A DNA stretch of 5,353 nucleotides from Chloroflexota bacterium (GTDB lineage Bacteria > Chloroflexota > Anaerolineae > J102): the NCBI GenBank assembly GCA_003353825.1, contig PIVW01000405.1, forward strand, positions 1 through 5,353, read 5' to 3'. Every line of letters begins with the position of its first letter. The stretch's first letter is position 1. The translations under genes were made by a program, and so were the position numbers. The notes under the pieces are model-generated. The model saw nothing but the letters and a program-made list of their open reading frames with translations. It was not told the origin of the DNA and did not search any database. Positions 1 through 5,353 of this stretch are shown here, one piece after another.

Positions 1-204
1 ACTGATGGTATCATCATCAGGATCGACAATGACAATACCCTGGTTGCCGTCGATAATCACCATACTCTCAGAGGTCACCGATGAACTGATGTCCTCCAAC
101 GCAACAACCGCAGGAATACCCAATGACCTCGCCACACAAATAATGTTTGACGACCAGAATGAGCAGACCCGCTGATCACTGGTCGTTTTTTGGTTTCGGA
201 AACT
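1..204 (-). pseudogene. ptsI: 5'-truncated fragment of PTS Enzyme I (PEP-protein phosphotransferase), runs off the left edge
   Basis: Read on the - strand from about position 135 to 1, the frame gives VARSLGIPAVVALED, then MVIIDGNQGIVIVDPDDDTI. This is the end of the phosphohistidine swivel domain of Enzyme I, where the family has a (M/V)ARxLGIPAVVG core and VIVDGxxGxVxxNPxxxT. Enzyme I takes phosphate from PEP and passes it to HPr in the cytoplasmic sugar phosphotransferase system. Immediately upstream, where the family has the active-site GG-x-TSH motif, this frame reads QRVCSFWSSNIIC, which does not match, and it reaches a stop at 205-207 with no good start or ribosome binding site. The roughly 190 N-terminal residues of Enzyme I are therefore missing. 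A related swivel domain (PEP synthase, DhaM) is possible but the VIIDGNQG stretch fits Enzyme I best. The rest of the gene lies outside the window, so whether the C-terminal part is intact is unknown. Confidence 0.6.
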
Positions 205-208
205 CTAG

Positions 209-235
209 TTGACTTGGTGCGCACTGTCGTATAGG
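209..235 (+). promoter_or_regulatory. weak candidate promoter for fhs
   Basis: TTGACT (209-214) is followed after a short 15-base spacer by TATAGG (230-235), about 75 bases before the fhs start. The spacer contains an 8-bp palindrome GTGCGCAC (217-224). The match is only partial and the spacer is short, so this is a tentative call. I saw no folate (THF) riboswitch-like structure in the leader. Confidence 0.25.
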
Positions 236-293
236 CGCGCTCATACCGAATATCCGCCACATTCAAATCCCATCTTCTGCCTTAATTAAGTGC

Positions 294-300
294 AAAGGAG
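294..300 (+). promoter_or_regulatory. ribosome binding site of fhs
   Basis: AAAGGAG lies 8 bases before ATG 309 and fixes that start. A 10-bp palindrome CTTAATTAAG (281-290) sits just upstream. Confidence 0.85.
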
Positions 301-308
301 CAATAGGA

Positions 309-2204
309 ATGCCTCACCAATTAGCTGAACTCAAACGTCCCGTCCCCAGCGATATCGATATTGCCCAATCGGTCGAGCCTCTCGATATTTCCATCATCGC
401 CGACGAAATGGGGCTTTTGCCCGAGGAGCTAGAACTCTACGGCAATAAAAAAGCAAAGGTCGCACTGGAAACTCGTGATCGCCTGCAAGATCGCCCGGAT
501 GGCAAATATGTGTTGGTGACAGCCATTACCCCAACACCATTGGGCGAAGGAAAGACAACGACCACCGTCGGTTTAAGCCAGGCACTAGGTGCGTTTCTGG
601 ATGAAAACGTGATCACGTGCATCCGCCAGCCCAGCCAAGGTCCCACATTTGGCATCAAGGGCGGCGCTGCCGGCGGCGGCTACAGCCAGGTGATCCCCAT
701 GGAGGAGTTCAACCTGCACCTGACCGGCGATATCCATGCCATCACAGCGGCGAACAACCTGCTGGCAGCGGCCATCGATACGCGCGTGCATCACGAGTCC
801 TACCAATCGGATCAATCCCTGTTTAACCGCCTGTGCCCCCCCGACAAACAGGGTAATCGTACCTTCGCTCCGGTGATGATGAAGCGCCTGGCCAAGTTGG
901 GCATCGATAAGACCGATCCCAACGATCTCACCCCCGAAGAAATCAGCGCCTTTGTCCGCCTCGACATCGATCCAGACAGCATCACCTGGCGGCGTGTGAC
1001 CGACACCAATGATCGCTATCTGCGAGGCATCACCATCGGCATGGGCCCCAAAGAGAAATTCCAGAGAGAGACAGGGTACGATATCACTGTTGCCAGTGAG
1101 ATCATGGCTATCCTGGCACTGACGACCAACCTGCCGGATATGCGCGAGCGTCTTGGTAACATGGTCATCGGCACCAGCAAGGCCGGCGATCCTATCACTG
1201 CCGATGATCTGGGAGCGGGTGGCGCTCTCACCGTTCTGATGAAAGACGCGATCAAACCAACACTGATGCAGACATTGGAAGGTACGCCTGCCTTCGTGCA
1301 CGCGGGTCCATTTGCCAACATCGCCCACGGCAATTCTTCTATTGTCGCCGACCAGATTGCACTCAAGCTTGTCGGTCCCGATGGCTACGTCTTGACCGAA
1401 GCCGGTTTCGGCGCCGACATCGGCATGGAAAAATTTTTCGACATCAAGTGCCGTTACAGCGGCCTGATCCCTAATGTAGTCGTGCTGGTAGCGACGATTC
1501 GAGCGCTCAAGATGCACGGTGGTGGCCCCAAAGTGACAGCAGGTCGGCCCCTGGCGCCAGAATACACAGAAGAAAATCTCGAATTATTGGAAGCCGGCTG
1601 CTCCAATCTGAAAGTCCATATCAAGAACGCCAAACGATTCGGCATTCCCGTTGTCGTTGCCGTCAATAAGTTCAAGGATGATACCGACAACGAGATCGAG
1701 TTGGTGCGCAAGATCGCCATCGAGGCTGGCGCTGAGGATGCGGTCATGAGCTCGCATTGGATGGACGGGGGAGCAGGATCGGTGGAGTTAGGCAAGGCTG
1801 TCATGGCGGCTGCCGACATGCCCAATGATTTCCAATTCCTCTATCCTCTGGACATAAGCATCAAAGAGAAGATTGAGACCATTGTCAGGGAAATCTATGG
1901 TGGTGCTGGTGTCGAGTATAGCCCTGAAGCGGAAAAGAAGATCGAGTTGTACGAACGTGTTGGCTTCGATAAATTGCCCATGTGCATGGCTAAAACCCAT
2001 CTCTCGATGAGCCATGATCCCAACCTTAAAGGTGCACCCACAGGCTTTATCGTACCTGTGAGAGATATTCGAGCCAGTGTTGGCGCCGGGTTCCTCTACC
2101 CACTCCTGGGCGAGATGAGCACCATGCCCGGGCTACCAACCCGACCTGTGTTCTACGATGTCGATCTCGATCTCGAGACCGGTAAGGTCCTGGGCTTATT
2201 CTAG
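309..2204 (+). CDS. fhs: Formate-tetrahydrofolate ligase (formyl-THF synthetase), long eukaryote-like type
   Basis: This cytoplasmic enzyme joins formate to tetrahydrofolate using ATP, giving 10-formyl-THF for purine and initiator-tRNA formylation or for formate assimilation. Visible motifs are the ATP-binding loop [14 protein letters not shown] (residues 75-88), the family signature [11 protein letters not shown] (115-125), the second signature [12 protein letters not shown] (394-405), and a C-terminal MPGLPTRP (606-613). Arg106 in RQPSQGP matches the conserved arginine of this loop. At 631 residues it is about 70 longer than common bacterial enzymes (about 555-560). The extra length is partly a short N-terminal extension but mainly an insert around residues 163-225 ([31 protein letters not shown]) that I know from the synthetase domain of eukaryotic C1-THF synthase (MTHFD1). 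The N-terminal dehydrogenase/cyclohydrolase domain of MTHFD1 is absent, so this is monofunctional. It is a stand-alone gene with a strong ribosome binding site before ATG 309 and its own terminator. No frameshift or missing key residue is seen. Confidence 0.97.
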   Translation: MPHQLAELKRPVPSDIDIAQSVEPLDISIIADEMGLLPEELELYGNKKAKVALETRDRLQDRPDGKYVLVTAITPTPLGEGKTTTTVGLSQALGAFLDENVITCIRQPSQGPTFGIKGGAAGGGYSQVIPMEEFNLHLTGDIHAITAANNLLAAAIDTRVHHESYQSDQSLFNRLCPPDKQGNRTFAPVMMKRLAKLGIDKTDPNDLTPEEISAFVRLDIDPDSITWRRVTDTNDRYLRGITIGMGPKEKFQRETGYDITVASEIMAILALTTNLPDMRERLGNMVIGTSKAGDPITADDLGAGGALTVLMKDAIKPTLMQTLEGTPAFVHAGPFANIAHGNSSIVADQIALKLVGPDGYVLTEAGFGADIGMEKFFDIKCRYSGLIPNVVVLVATIRALKMHGGGPKVTAGRPLAPEYTEENLELLEAGCSNLKVHIKNAKRFGIPVVVAVNKFKDDTDNEIELVRKIAIEAGAEDAVMSSHWMDGGAGSVELGKAVMAAADMPNDFQFLYPLDISIKEKIETIVREIYGGAGVEYSPEAEKKIELYERVGFDKLPMCMAKTHLSMSHDPNLKGAPTGFIVPVRDIRASVGAGFLYPLLGEMSTMPGLPTRPVFYDVDLDLETGKVLGLF

Positions 2205-2234
2205 CACGATCCTGACGCATTTTTAAGCCAATGG

Positions 2235-2270
2235 AGGGGCGTGGCCGCACGGCCACGCCCCTTGTGCTTT
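2235..2270 (+). terminator. Rho-independent terminator-like hairpin after fhs
   Basis: GGGGCGTGGCCG (2236-2247) and CGGCCACGCCCC (2250-2261) form a perfect 12-bp inverted repeat around a two-base centre, extended by one A-T pair (2235/2262). It starts 30 bases past the fhs stop. The T-rich tail (TTGTGCTTTT) is broken, so termination may be imperfect, but the position and stem strength support the call. Confidence 0.75.
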
Positions 2271-2290
2271 TCCTAACACAGTCATATAAT
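2262..2290 (+). promoter_or_regulatory. candidate promoter for the membrane protein gene
   Basis: A perfect -10 TATAAT (2285-2290) lies 17 bases after a weak -35 TTGTGC (2262-2267), giving a 5' leader of about 70 bases before ATG 2368. The -35 abuts the 3' arm of the fhs terminator hairpin, so one short stretch ends one unit and starts the next. The -35 matches the consensus at only three of six positions. Confidence 0.45.
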
Positions 2291-2355
2291 CAATACTTAT
2301 GTAAAGATCAGTTCTGCGCAAATTCAACCACGTCTGACACAAGATATTTGTTGAC

Positions 2356-2360
2356 AAGGA
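2356..2360 (+). promoter_or_regulatory. ribosome binding site of the membrane protein gene
   Basis: AAGGA lies 7 bases before ATG 2368 and supports that start. Confidence 0.75.
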
Positions 2361-2367
2361 TCTGCTG

Positions 2368-2868
2368 ATGGAAAATCGAAATAGCGGTTTAATTGGTGGC
2401 ATTATCCTCATTCTTATTGGGATCGGCTTCCTGATAGTCCAGTTCCTGCCTGATGTGTTCGCAGGTTGGTTTCAATGGCCCCTTCTGGTCATTGCAGTCG
2501 GTTTCATCTTCCTGGTCGCAGCCGTTCTCTCACGGGAGGGCGGGCTTGCGGTCCCAGGCGCCATCGTCGGCGGGATTGGCCTCATCTTGTATTATCAAAA
2601 TACAAGTGGTGATTGGTCGAGTTGGTCTTATATCTGGACGCTGATGCCAGGATTTGTCGGAATTGGCATCCTCTTGGCAGGTCTTATCGATGGAGATATT
2701 TCTGACAATTTGAGCGGCGGGTTAATACTTGTCAGTGCAAGCGCGCTCGGATTTATCATTTTTGGCGGGGCATTCAATCTGGGTTGGAATGTCTGGAGAT
2801 ACTGGCCGGTGATTTTGATTGTTGTCGGTTTGATTGCCATTGTTCAAGCTATCGTCAAATCAAGATAG
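2368..2868 (+). CDS. Small multi-pass membrane protein, LiaF/DUF5668-like
   Basis: The 166-residue product is almost wholly hydrophobic, with about six membrane segments at residues 8-26, 36-54, 60-76, 91-108, 115-134 and 146-162. A short polar N-terminus (MENRNS) and a basic end (KSR) flank them, and there is no cleavable signal peptide. The pattern of a glycine-rich helix, a Trp-rich loop, then a WP or MP followed by another helix is typical of the LiaI/LiaF-like transmembrane region (DUF5668 and relatives). In some bacteria such regions are tied to cell-envelope stress sensing; no soluble LiaF C-terminal domain is present here, so that role is not shown. The pattern occurs three times, suggesting internal duplication. 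The gene lies between two separated units with its own promoter and ribosome binding site, so context does not point to a partner. The family assignment is from overall pattern only and the function is unknown. Confidence 0.85.
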   Translation: MENRNSGLIGGIILILIGIGFLIVQFLPDVFAGWFQWPLLVIAVGFIFLVAAVLSREGGLAVPGAIVGGIGLILYYQNTSGDWSSWSYIWTLMPGFVGIGILLAGLIDGDISDNLSGGLILVSASALGFIIFGGAFNLGWNVWRYWPVILIVVGLIAIVQAIVKSR

Positions 2869-2871
2869 GGT

Positions 2872-2915
2872 GATCGTTTGTCGACAGCAAGTCGCCGATC
2901 TTTGTCGCAAGTGGC
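2872..2915. repeat. degenerate tandem direct repeat
   Basis: GATC-G-TTTGTCG-ACAG-CAAGT (from 2872) recurs as GATC-TTTGTCG-CAAGT (from 2897), the second copy lacking the intervening bases. The identical core TTTGTCG is at 2877-2883 and 2901-2907. It lies just past the stop of the membrane protein gene. It could be slippage scar or chance; no function can be assigned. Confidence 0.35.
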
Positions 2916-2977
2916 ATGTGGCAAGTTCAATATTGTCCGCAAAACAAGGTGGCACTTGTATCCTGCAAAATGCCACT
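2910..2977. repeat. cluster of GTGGCA motifs and an 8-bp inverted repeat
   Basis: GTGGCA occurs at 2911-2916, 2918-2923 and 2949-2954, and its complement TGCCAC at 2971-2976. AGTGGCAT (2910-2917) and ATGCCACT (2970-2977) form a perfect inverted repeat. The cluster lies in non-coding DNA more than 230 bases upstream of the regulator gene, and could be protein-binding sites or a foldable RNA segment. Confidence 0.4.
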
Positions 2978-3010
2978 GAGAGGCCGTATTTTCCCTGCAC
3001 AGACTGAAAA

Positions 3011-3053
3011 CTGCGGCTGGACCCTCAGGGATATCGGTCGCAACCAGCCGCAG
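3011..3053. repeat. 10-bp perfect inverted repeat
   Basis: CTGCGGCTGG (3011-3020) and CCAGCCGCAG (3044-3053) are perfect complements around a 23-base loop. The loop holds a smaller hairpin CCCT-C-AGGG (3022-3030). A weak T-run (ACTTTTG) follows at about 3064, so a terminator for the upstream membrane gene is possible, but the distance from stem to T-run is too long for a standard one. Confidence 0.5.
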
Positions 3054-3079
3054 CAAAACGACCACTTTTGCCTGTTTTC

Positions 3080-3111
3080 GACCGAATTTGTGGATTCGGG
3101 CAAATTCGGTC
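3080..3111. repeat. 11-bp perfect inverted repeat upstream of the regulator promoter (candidate operator)
   Basis: GACCGAATTTG (3080-3090) and CAAATTCGGTC (3101-3111) are perfect complements around a 10-base centre TGGATTCGGG, which itself contains another ATTCGG. No T-tract follows on either strand, so it is not a terminator. It ends 11 bases before the -35 box of the downstream promoter, a natural place for a regulator to bind. The whole element spans 32 bp, about three helical turns. Confidence 0.55.
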
Positions 3112-3122
3112 AGGGGAACGTA

Positions 3123-3149
3123 TTGACAGCGCCGTGCTAAATCTATAAT
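3123..3149 (+). promoter_or_regulatory. promoter of the DeoR-type regulator gene
   Basis: A perfect -35 TTGACA (3123-3128) is followed by a perfect -10 TATAAT (3144-3149). The spacer is 15 bases, shorter than the usual 17; a register with TAATAT (3146-3151) gives 17. The expected start point is near 3156, leaving a leader of about 57 bases. The short spacer would be compatible with a promoter that needs an activator or is kept weak. Confidence 0.65.
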
Positions 3150-3153
3150 ATTG

Positions 3154-3177
3154 GTAACGTTACGTACATTGACGTAC
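3154..3177. promoter_or_regulatory. candidate operator at the transcription start
   Basis: GTAACGTTAC (3154-3163) is a perfect 10-bp palindrome placed at the expected start point. ACGTAC is then directly repeated at 3162-3167 and 3172-3177, exactly 10 bp or one helical turn apart, so the ACGT core occurs three times. A repressor bound here would block transcription. Autoregulation by the downstream regulator is an inference. Confidence 0.45.
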
Positions 3178-3196
3178 TTACCTCTCAGTCACGGTC

Positions 3197-3203
3197 AGGG
3201 TGA
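3197..3203 (+). promoter_or_regulatory. ribosome binding site of the regulator gene
   Basis: AGGGTGA lies 9 bases before ATG 3213. An in-frame TGA at 3201-3203 excludes any earlier start, so ATG 3213 is the first usable one. Confidence 0.55.
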
Positions 3204-3212
3204 CCAACGGGC

Positions 3213-4946
3213 ATGATCCCCAGCGAACGCGAGGCGGTAATACAGCATTTATTACAACAAAAAGGTGTTGTGACAGTCAGTGAGATCTGCTCGCACTGCA
3301 ACTGCTCGGCTGAAACGGCCCGGCGTGACCTTCGACGTATGGAGCAAAAAGGAGAGGCAGTGCGCACGCATGGCGATGCAATTCCCACAGAGGGGGATAT
3401 AAAACCACAGCGAGCCAACGGCAAAGGCATGCTCGAGGCGAGACTGGCGCTCCCAGAACGCGCAGACGCCTTGATTGTTGTGTCCACGGAGACAAAAGCG
3501 ACACAGCTCCTGGTTGACCGCAGTCGCCGGGCCGGCATCCCTGTGATCGCAGAAGCAACCGACCATCGAGGGGCAGTAACAGTGGTGGCTGTAGATAATT
3601 ACCAGGCCGGGCTGGCAGCAGGACAGTGGGTCGCCAGATATGCCCAGCGCCATTTCCCTGACATGGCGAACGTGCTGGATGTTTCCTATCCTCAACCCAA
3701 CACCGAAACCAGAAGCCGGGGATTCGCCGAGGGCTTGCGAGGTATGCCACCCCTACGGTTCTCACTCTATCGAGTCAATGGGCAGGGTTTACGTGAGAGC
3801 GCGAGGCAGATTACCGCTGATGCCTTATCAGTTCACCCTGACATCAATGTTATTTTCGGCGTGAATGATGACTCAGCCCTGGGTGCCTTGGATGCATACC
3901 GGGCGGCGGGTTTAGATGAAAACAAACTCATCTTGGTCACCTTTGGCTTGGAAGGAAATGCCGTCAAGAAGCTAATATCTGACGGTACGCCGGCGGTTGT
4001 GAGCGTTGCAATGTTCCCAGAGATCGTGGGACAGACTTGCATCGATGCCGCTATCTGCGCTTTTCATGACTGCAGGCTGCCAGAGCGATTATTGACTCCC
4101 TATGCGATCATCACCCAACAGAACCTGGATGATTACTATGGCAGAGACCTCAATGGTGGATGGAGTCTCGATCAAGCGCGTGTTGAAAGACTATCGACCA
4201 TCAGCACCGGATACGCCATGCTGAAGCAATGCCAGAGACGCAGGCAGCCTCATCGCATTGGCTTTGTCGAAGTCTTCAGCTCACATGAGTGGTACCAGAA
4301 TGTTCGCCAAGCAATGCGGGATCATACTCGCAGCCTTGGCATATCTTTGGAAGTTGTAGATGCCAGCCAGGATGTTGCGCGAGAGATCGATGCTCTAAAA
4401 CAAGCAATCGGCCAAAAGGCTGCCGGCCTCGTACACCCTGGCAACACCATTGTTTTGGATGCAGGAAAAACCACCACCTATCTTGCCGAATCGCTGCGGG
4501 GACGTTCAGAAATCACCGTAATCACGAATTCCTTACCTGTTATCAGTGTGCTCAAAGACGAGCCCGGAATCACCTTGGTCGCGAGTGGAGGCGCGGTGCG
4601 TCGTGAAAGTAGCGCCCTGGTTGGACCGGTTGCCGAAAGGACCTTTCGAGATCTGCGTGCCGATAAAGCCTTTGTGGCAGTCACCGGTGTCAGTATCGAC
4701 TTCGGGCTCTCTAACACCAATATCTCCAAGGCAAATGTCAAACAAGCGATGCTACAAGTAGCAAGAGAAGTGATCTTGTTGGCCGATAACACGAAAATCG
4801 GCATGGAATCTTTGATCAAAATCGGCCCTCTCGAATCTGTCGATAAGCTCATTGTAGATGACGGAATCAGCTCACAACACAGTCTGGCGATGTCGGAGAG
4901 AGGTGTCGACGTTTTAGTTGCCGAAGGTAGTAGTTCTTGGCAATGA
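3213..4946 (+). CDS. DeoR-family transcription regulator with an inserted sugar-binding-protein-like domain
   Basis: This 577-residue cytoplasmic DNA-binding protein is over twice the usual DeoR length (about 250). Residues 5-57 form the DeoR winged helix-turn-helix, with recognition helix CSAETARRDLRRME (31-44) and the wing RTHGDA (51-56). Residues about 82-305 match most of a type I periplasmic-binding-protein/LacI-like fold: ADALIVV, AGIPVIAE (107-114), VDNYQAG (127-133), INVIFGVNDDSALGAL (211-226), AAGLDENKL, then MFPEIVGQT (267-275). Residues 346-405 resemble the opening strand-helix-strand-helix of the same fold (RIGFVEVFSSHEWYQNV, LGISLEVVDASQD). Residues 397-555 are the DeoR sensor domain: IVLDAGKTT (413-421), VITNSLPV (436-443), SGGAVRRESSALVGP (458-472), VILLADNTKIG (520-530). 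DeoR proteins usually repress sugar genes and sense phosphosugars; the added domain probably binds a free sugar or related molecule. The N-terminus has no signal peptide. The true ligand and targets are unknown; its own promoter region and nearby sugar-gene remnants are the obvious candidates. Confidence 0.9.
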   Translation: MIPSEREAVIQHLLQQKGVVTVSEICSHCNCSAETARRDLRRMEQKGEAVRTHGDAIPTEGDIKPQRANGKGMLEARLALPERADALIVVSTETKATQLLVDRSRRAGIPVIAEATDHRGAVTVVAVDNYQAGLAAGQWVARYAQRHFPDMANVLDVSYPQPNTETRSRGFAEGLRGMPPLRFSLYRVNGQGLRESARQITADALSVHPDINVIFGVNDDSALGALDAYRAAGLDENKLILVTFGLEGNAVKKLISDGTPAVVSVAMFPEIVGQTCIDAAICAFHDCRLPERLLTPYAIITQQNLDDYYGRDLNGGWSLDQARVERLSTISTGYAMLKQCQRRRQPHRIGFVEVFSSHEWYQNVRQAMRDHTRSLGISLEVVDASQDVAREIDALKQAIGQKAAGLVHPGNTIVLDAGKTTTYLAESLRGRSEITVITNSLPVISVLKDEPGITLVASGGAVRRESSALVGPVAERTFRDLRADKAFVAVTGVSIDFGLSNTNISKANVKQAMLQVAREVILLADNTKIGMESLIKIGPLESVDKLIVDDGISSQHSLAMSERGVDVLVAEGSSSWQ

Positions 4947-4994
4947 TCATATGACACATAATGTCGATTCGTTATCCATCCCTGGAGTCACCGC

Positions 4995-5270
4995 ATGGCG
5001 AAGCTAGCACCCCCTCGAAAGCACGCCTGTCGAATCTCCGATCGCTGCAGGTTCGACGGCATGCAAATGCTGATACTGGGATTTTAGTCTTATCCCCTGG
5101 CATTATGCTATGCTTGAAGATGCGCCCGATCGGGTATCCGTTCGCCTCTGGGTGCGACCTGTGCGCACACCGCTGTTCCTAGAAAAGACCCTCTCGCTGG
5201 AACCTGGTCGGGCTGTCTTATATGTCGACGGTTCTCTGGGATTTCGCGTGGTACGGATTTTTCCCACACT
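4995..5270 (+). pseudogene. Decayed aldose 1-epimerase-like (galactose mutarotase family) gene
   Basis: Three collinear pieces lie in three frames. From ATG 4995 (GGAG at 4984-4987 is a possible ribosome binding site) one frame gives RISDRCRFDGMQMLIL, like the N-terminus of these proteins, and stops soon after. From about 5077 a second frame gives LIPWHYAMLEDAPDRVSVRL, then WVRPVRTPLFLEKTLSLEPG and RAVLYVDGSL, closely following the family pattern (PWxY, EDxPxxVxVRxWVR, RTPF, LEKTLTLExGxxVL) before losing similarity and ending at a TGA. A third frame (about 5237-5270) gives WDFAWYGFFPH, weakly like the family's DFxWGHHP. About 85-90 residues expected between the first two pieces are absent. 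The family catalyses anomer interconversion or related sugar binding. Internal deletion plus frameshifts make this non-functional. The assignment is from remembered family patterns, so it is moderate. Confidence 0.5.
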
Positions 5271-5353
5271 ATATCTAGGCGCTTGACACAACCAGCCACT
5301 AGGTGTGGGGGAATCATAAACGGAAATTCGTGATCGTGACGGGAAGTCCCAAA

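Noticed and set aside
205..308. Folate riboswitch in the fhs leader
   Set aside because: No conserved THF-riboswitch-like pairing could be made in this short leader; only small palindromes are present.
585..1517. 310-residue open frame on the - strand
   Set aside because: It lies wholly antisense to fhs, whose motifs are intact; the translation shows no recognisable domain and is explained by codon bias of the sense gene.
2916..3140. 74-residue frame on the + strand in the intergenic gap
   Set aside because: No ribosome binding site, no family resemblance, and it runs through the inverted repeats and into the promoter of the regulator.
4478..4957. 159-residue open frame on the - strand
   Set aside because: It is antisense to the DeoR sensor domain, with a Ser/Thr/Leu-rich product and no domain; a shadow frame.
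4961..5182. 73-residue + strand frame after the regulator
   Set aside because: Its product is low-complexity and unrecognisable, while the other two frames over the same bases show mutarotase-like pieces.
5283..5288. TTGACA as a promoter -35 near the right edge
   Set aside because: No -10-like box at 16-18 bases; the first AT-rich hexamer (TCATAA, 5314-5319) is 25 bases away.
5263..5309. CCCACAC / GTGTGGG inverted repeat as an IS end or terminator
   Set aside because: Only 7 bp with a 33-base spacer, no transposase, no target duplication and no T-tract.
1..5353. CRISPR array, tRNA, rRNA or mobile element
   Set aside because: No regularly spaced repeats, no cloverleaf with a TTC-arm, no rRNA-like stretch and no transposase or integrase coding were found on either strand.

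Overview
The window looks like bacterial chromosomal DNA of mid GC content. It carries three intact genes, all on the + strand and each with its own start signals, and the remains of two genes at the edges. The style of the proteins (a formate-THF ligase of the long, eukaryote-like type, a LiaF/DUF5668-like membrane protein, and a very long DeoR-type regulator carrying a sugar-binding-protein domain) suggests an environmental Chloroflexota-like bacterium (Anaerolineae or Caldilineae type). That placement is an inference from protein style only; no rRNA or marker gene is present.

Left edge (1-308): the - strand holds a 5'-truncated stretch of PTS Enzyme I (ptsI) swivel domain that runs out of the window and lacks the catalytic-histidine motif. 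It is followed by the leader of the next gene with a clear ribosome binding site. Positions 309-2204 encode formate-tetrahydrofolate ligase (fhs), a core one-carbon enzyme, closed by a strong hairpin terminator. Positions 2368-2868 encode a small multi-pass membrane protein built of three similar helical-hairpin units, with its own promoter and ribosome binding site.

The 344-base gap 2869-3212 has no convincing gene but is rich in repeats: a degenerate tandem repeat, scattered GTGGCA motifs, a 10-bp inverted repeat, an 11-bp perfect inverted repeat, a TTGACA/TATAAT promoter, and a palindrome plus direct repeats at the expected transcription start. This looks like the control region of the next gene.

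Positions 3213-4946 encode a 577-residue transcription regulator. A DeoR helix-turn-helix at the N-terminus and a DeoR sugar-phosphate sensor at the C-terminus flank a periplasmic-binding-protein-like domain. The pieces of that domain appear in permuted order, so the protein may have two ligand-sensing modules. It is the most unusual item here.

Right edge (4947-5353): there is no intact gene. Positions 4995-5270 contain collinear pieces of an aldose 1-epimerase-like protein in different reading frames, with internal material missing, so it is a decayed gene. I see nothing recognisable in 5271-5353. Sugar-related remnants (ptsI, mutarotase) at both ends of a window containing a sugar-type regulator suggest an eroding carbohydrate locus, but this is inference.
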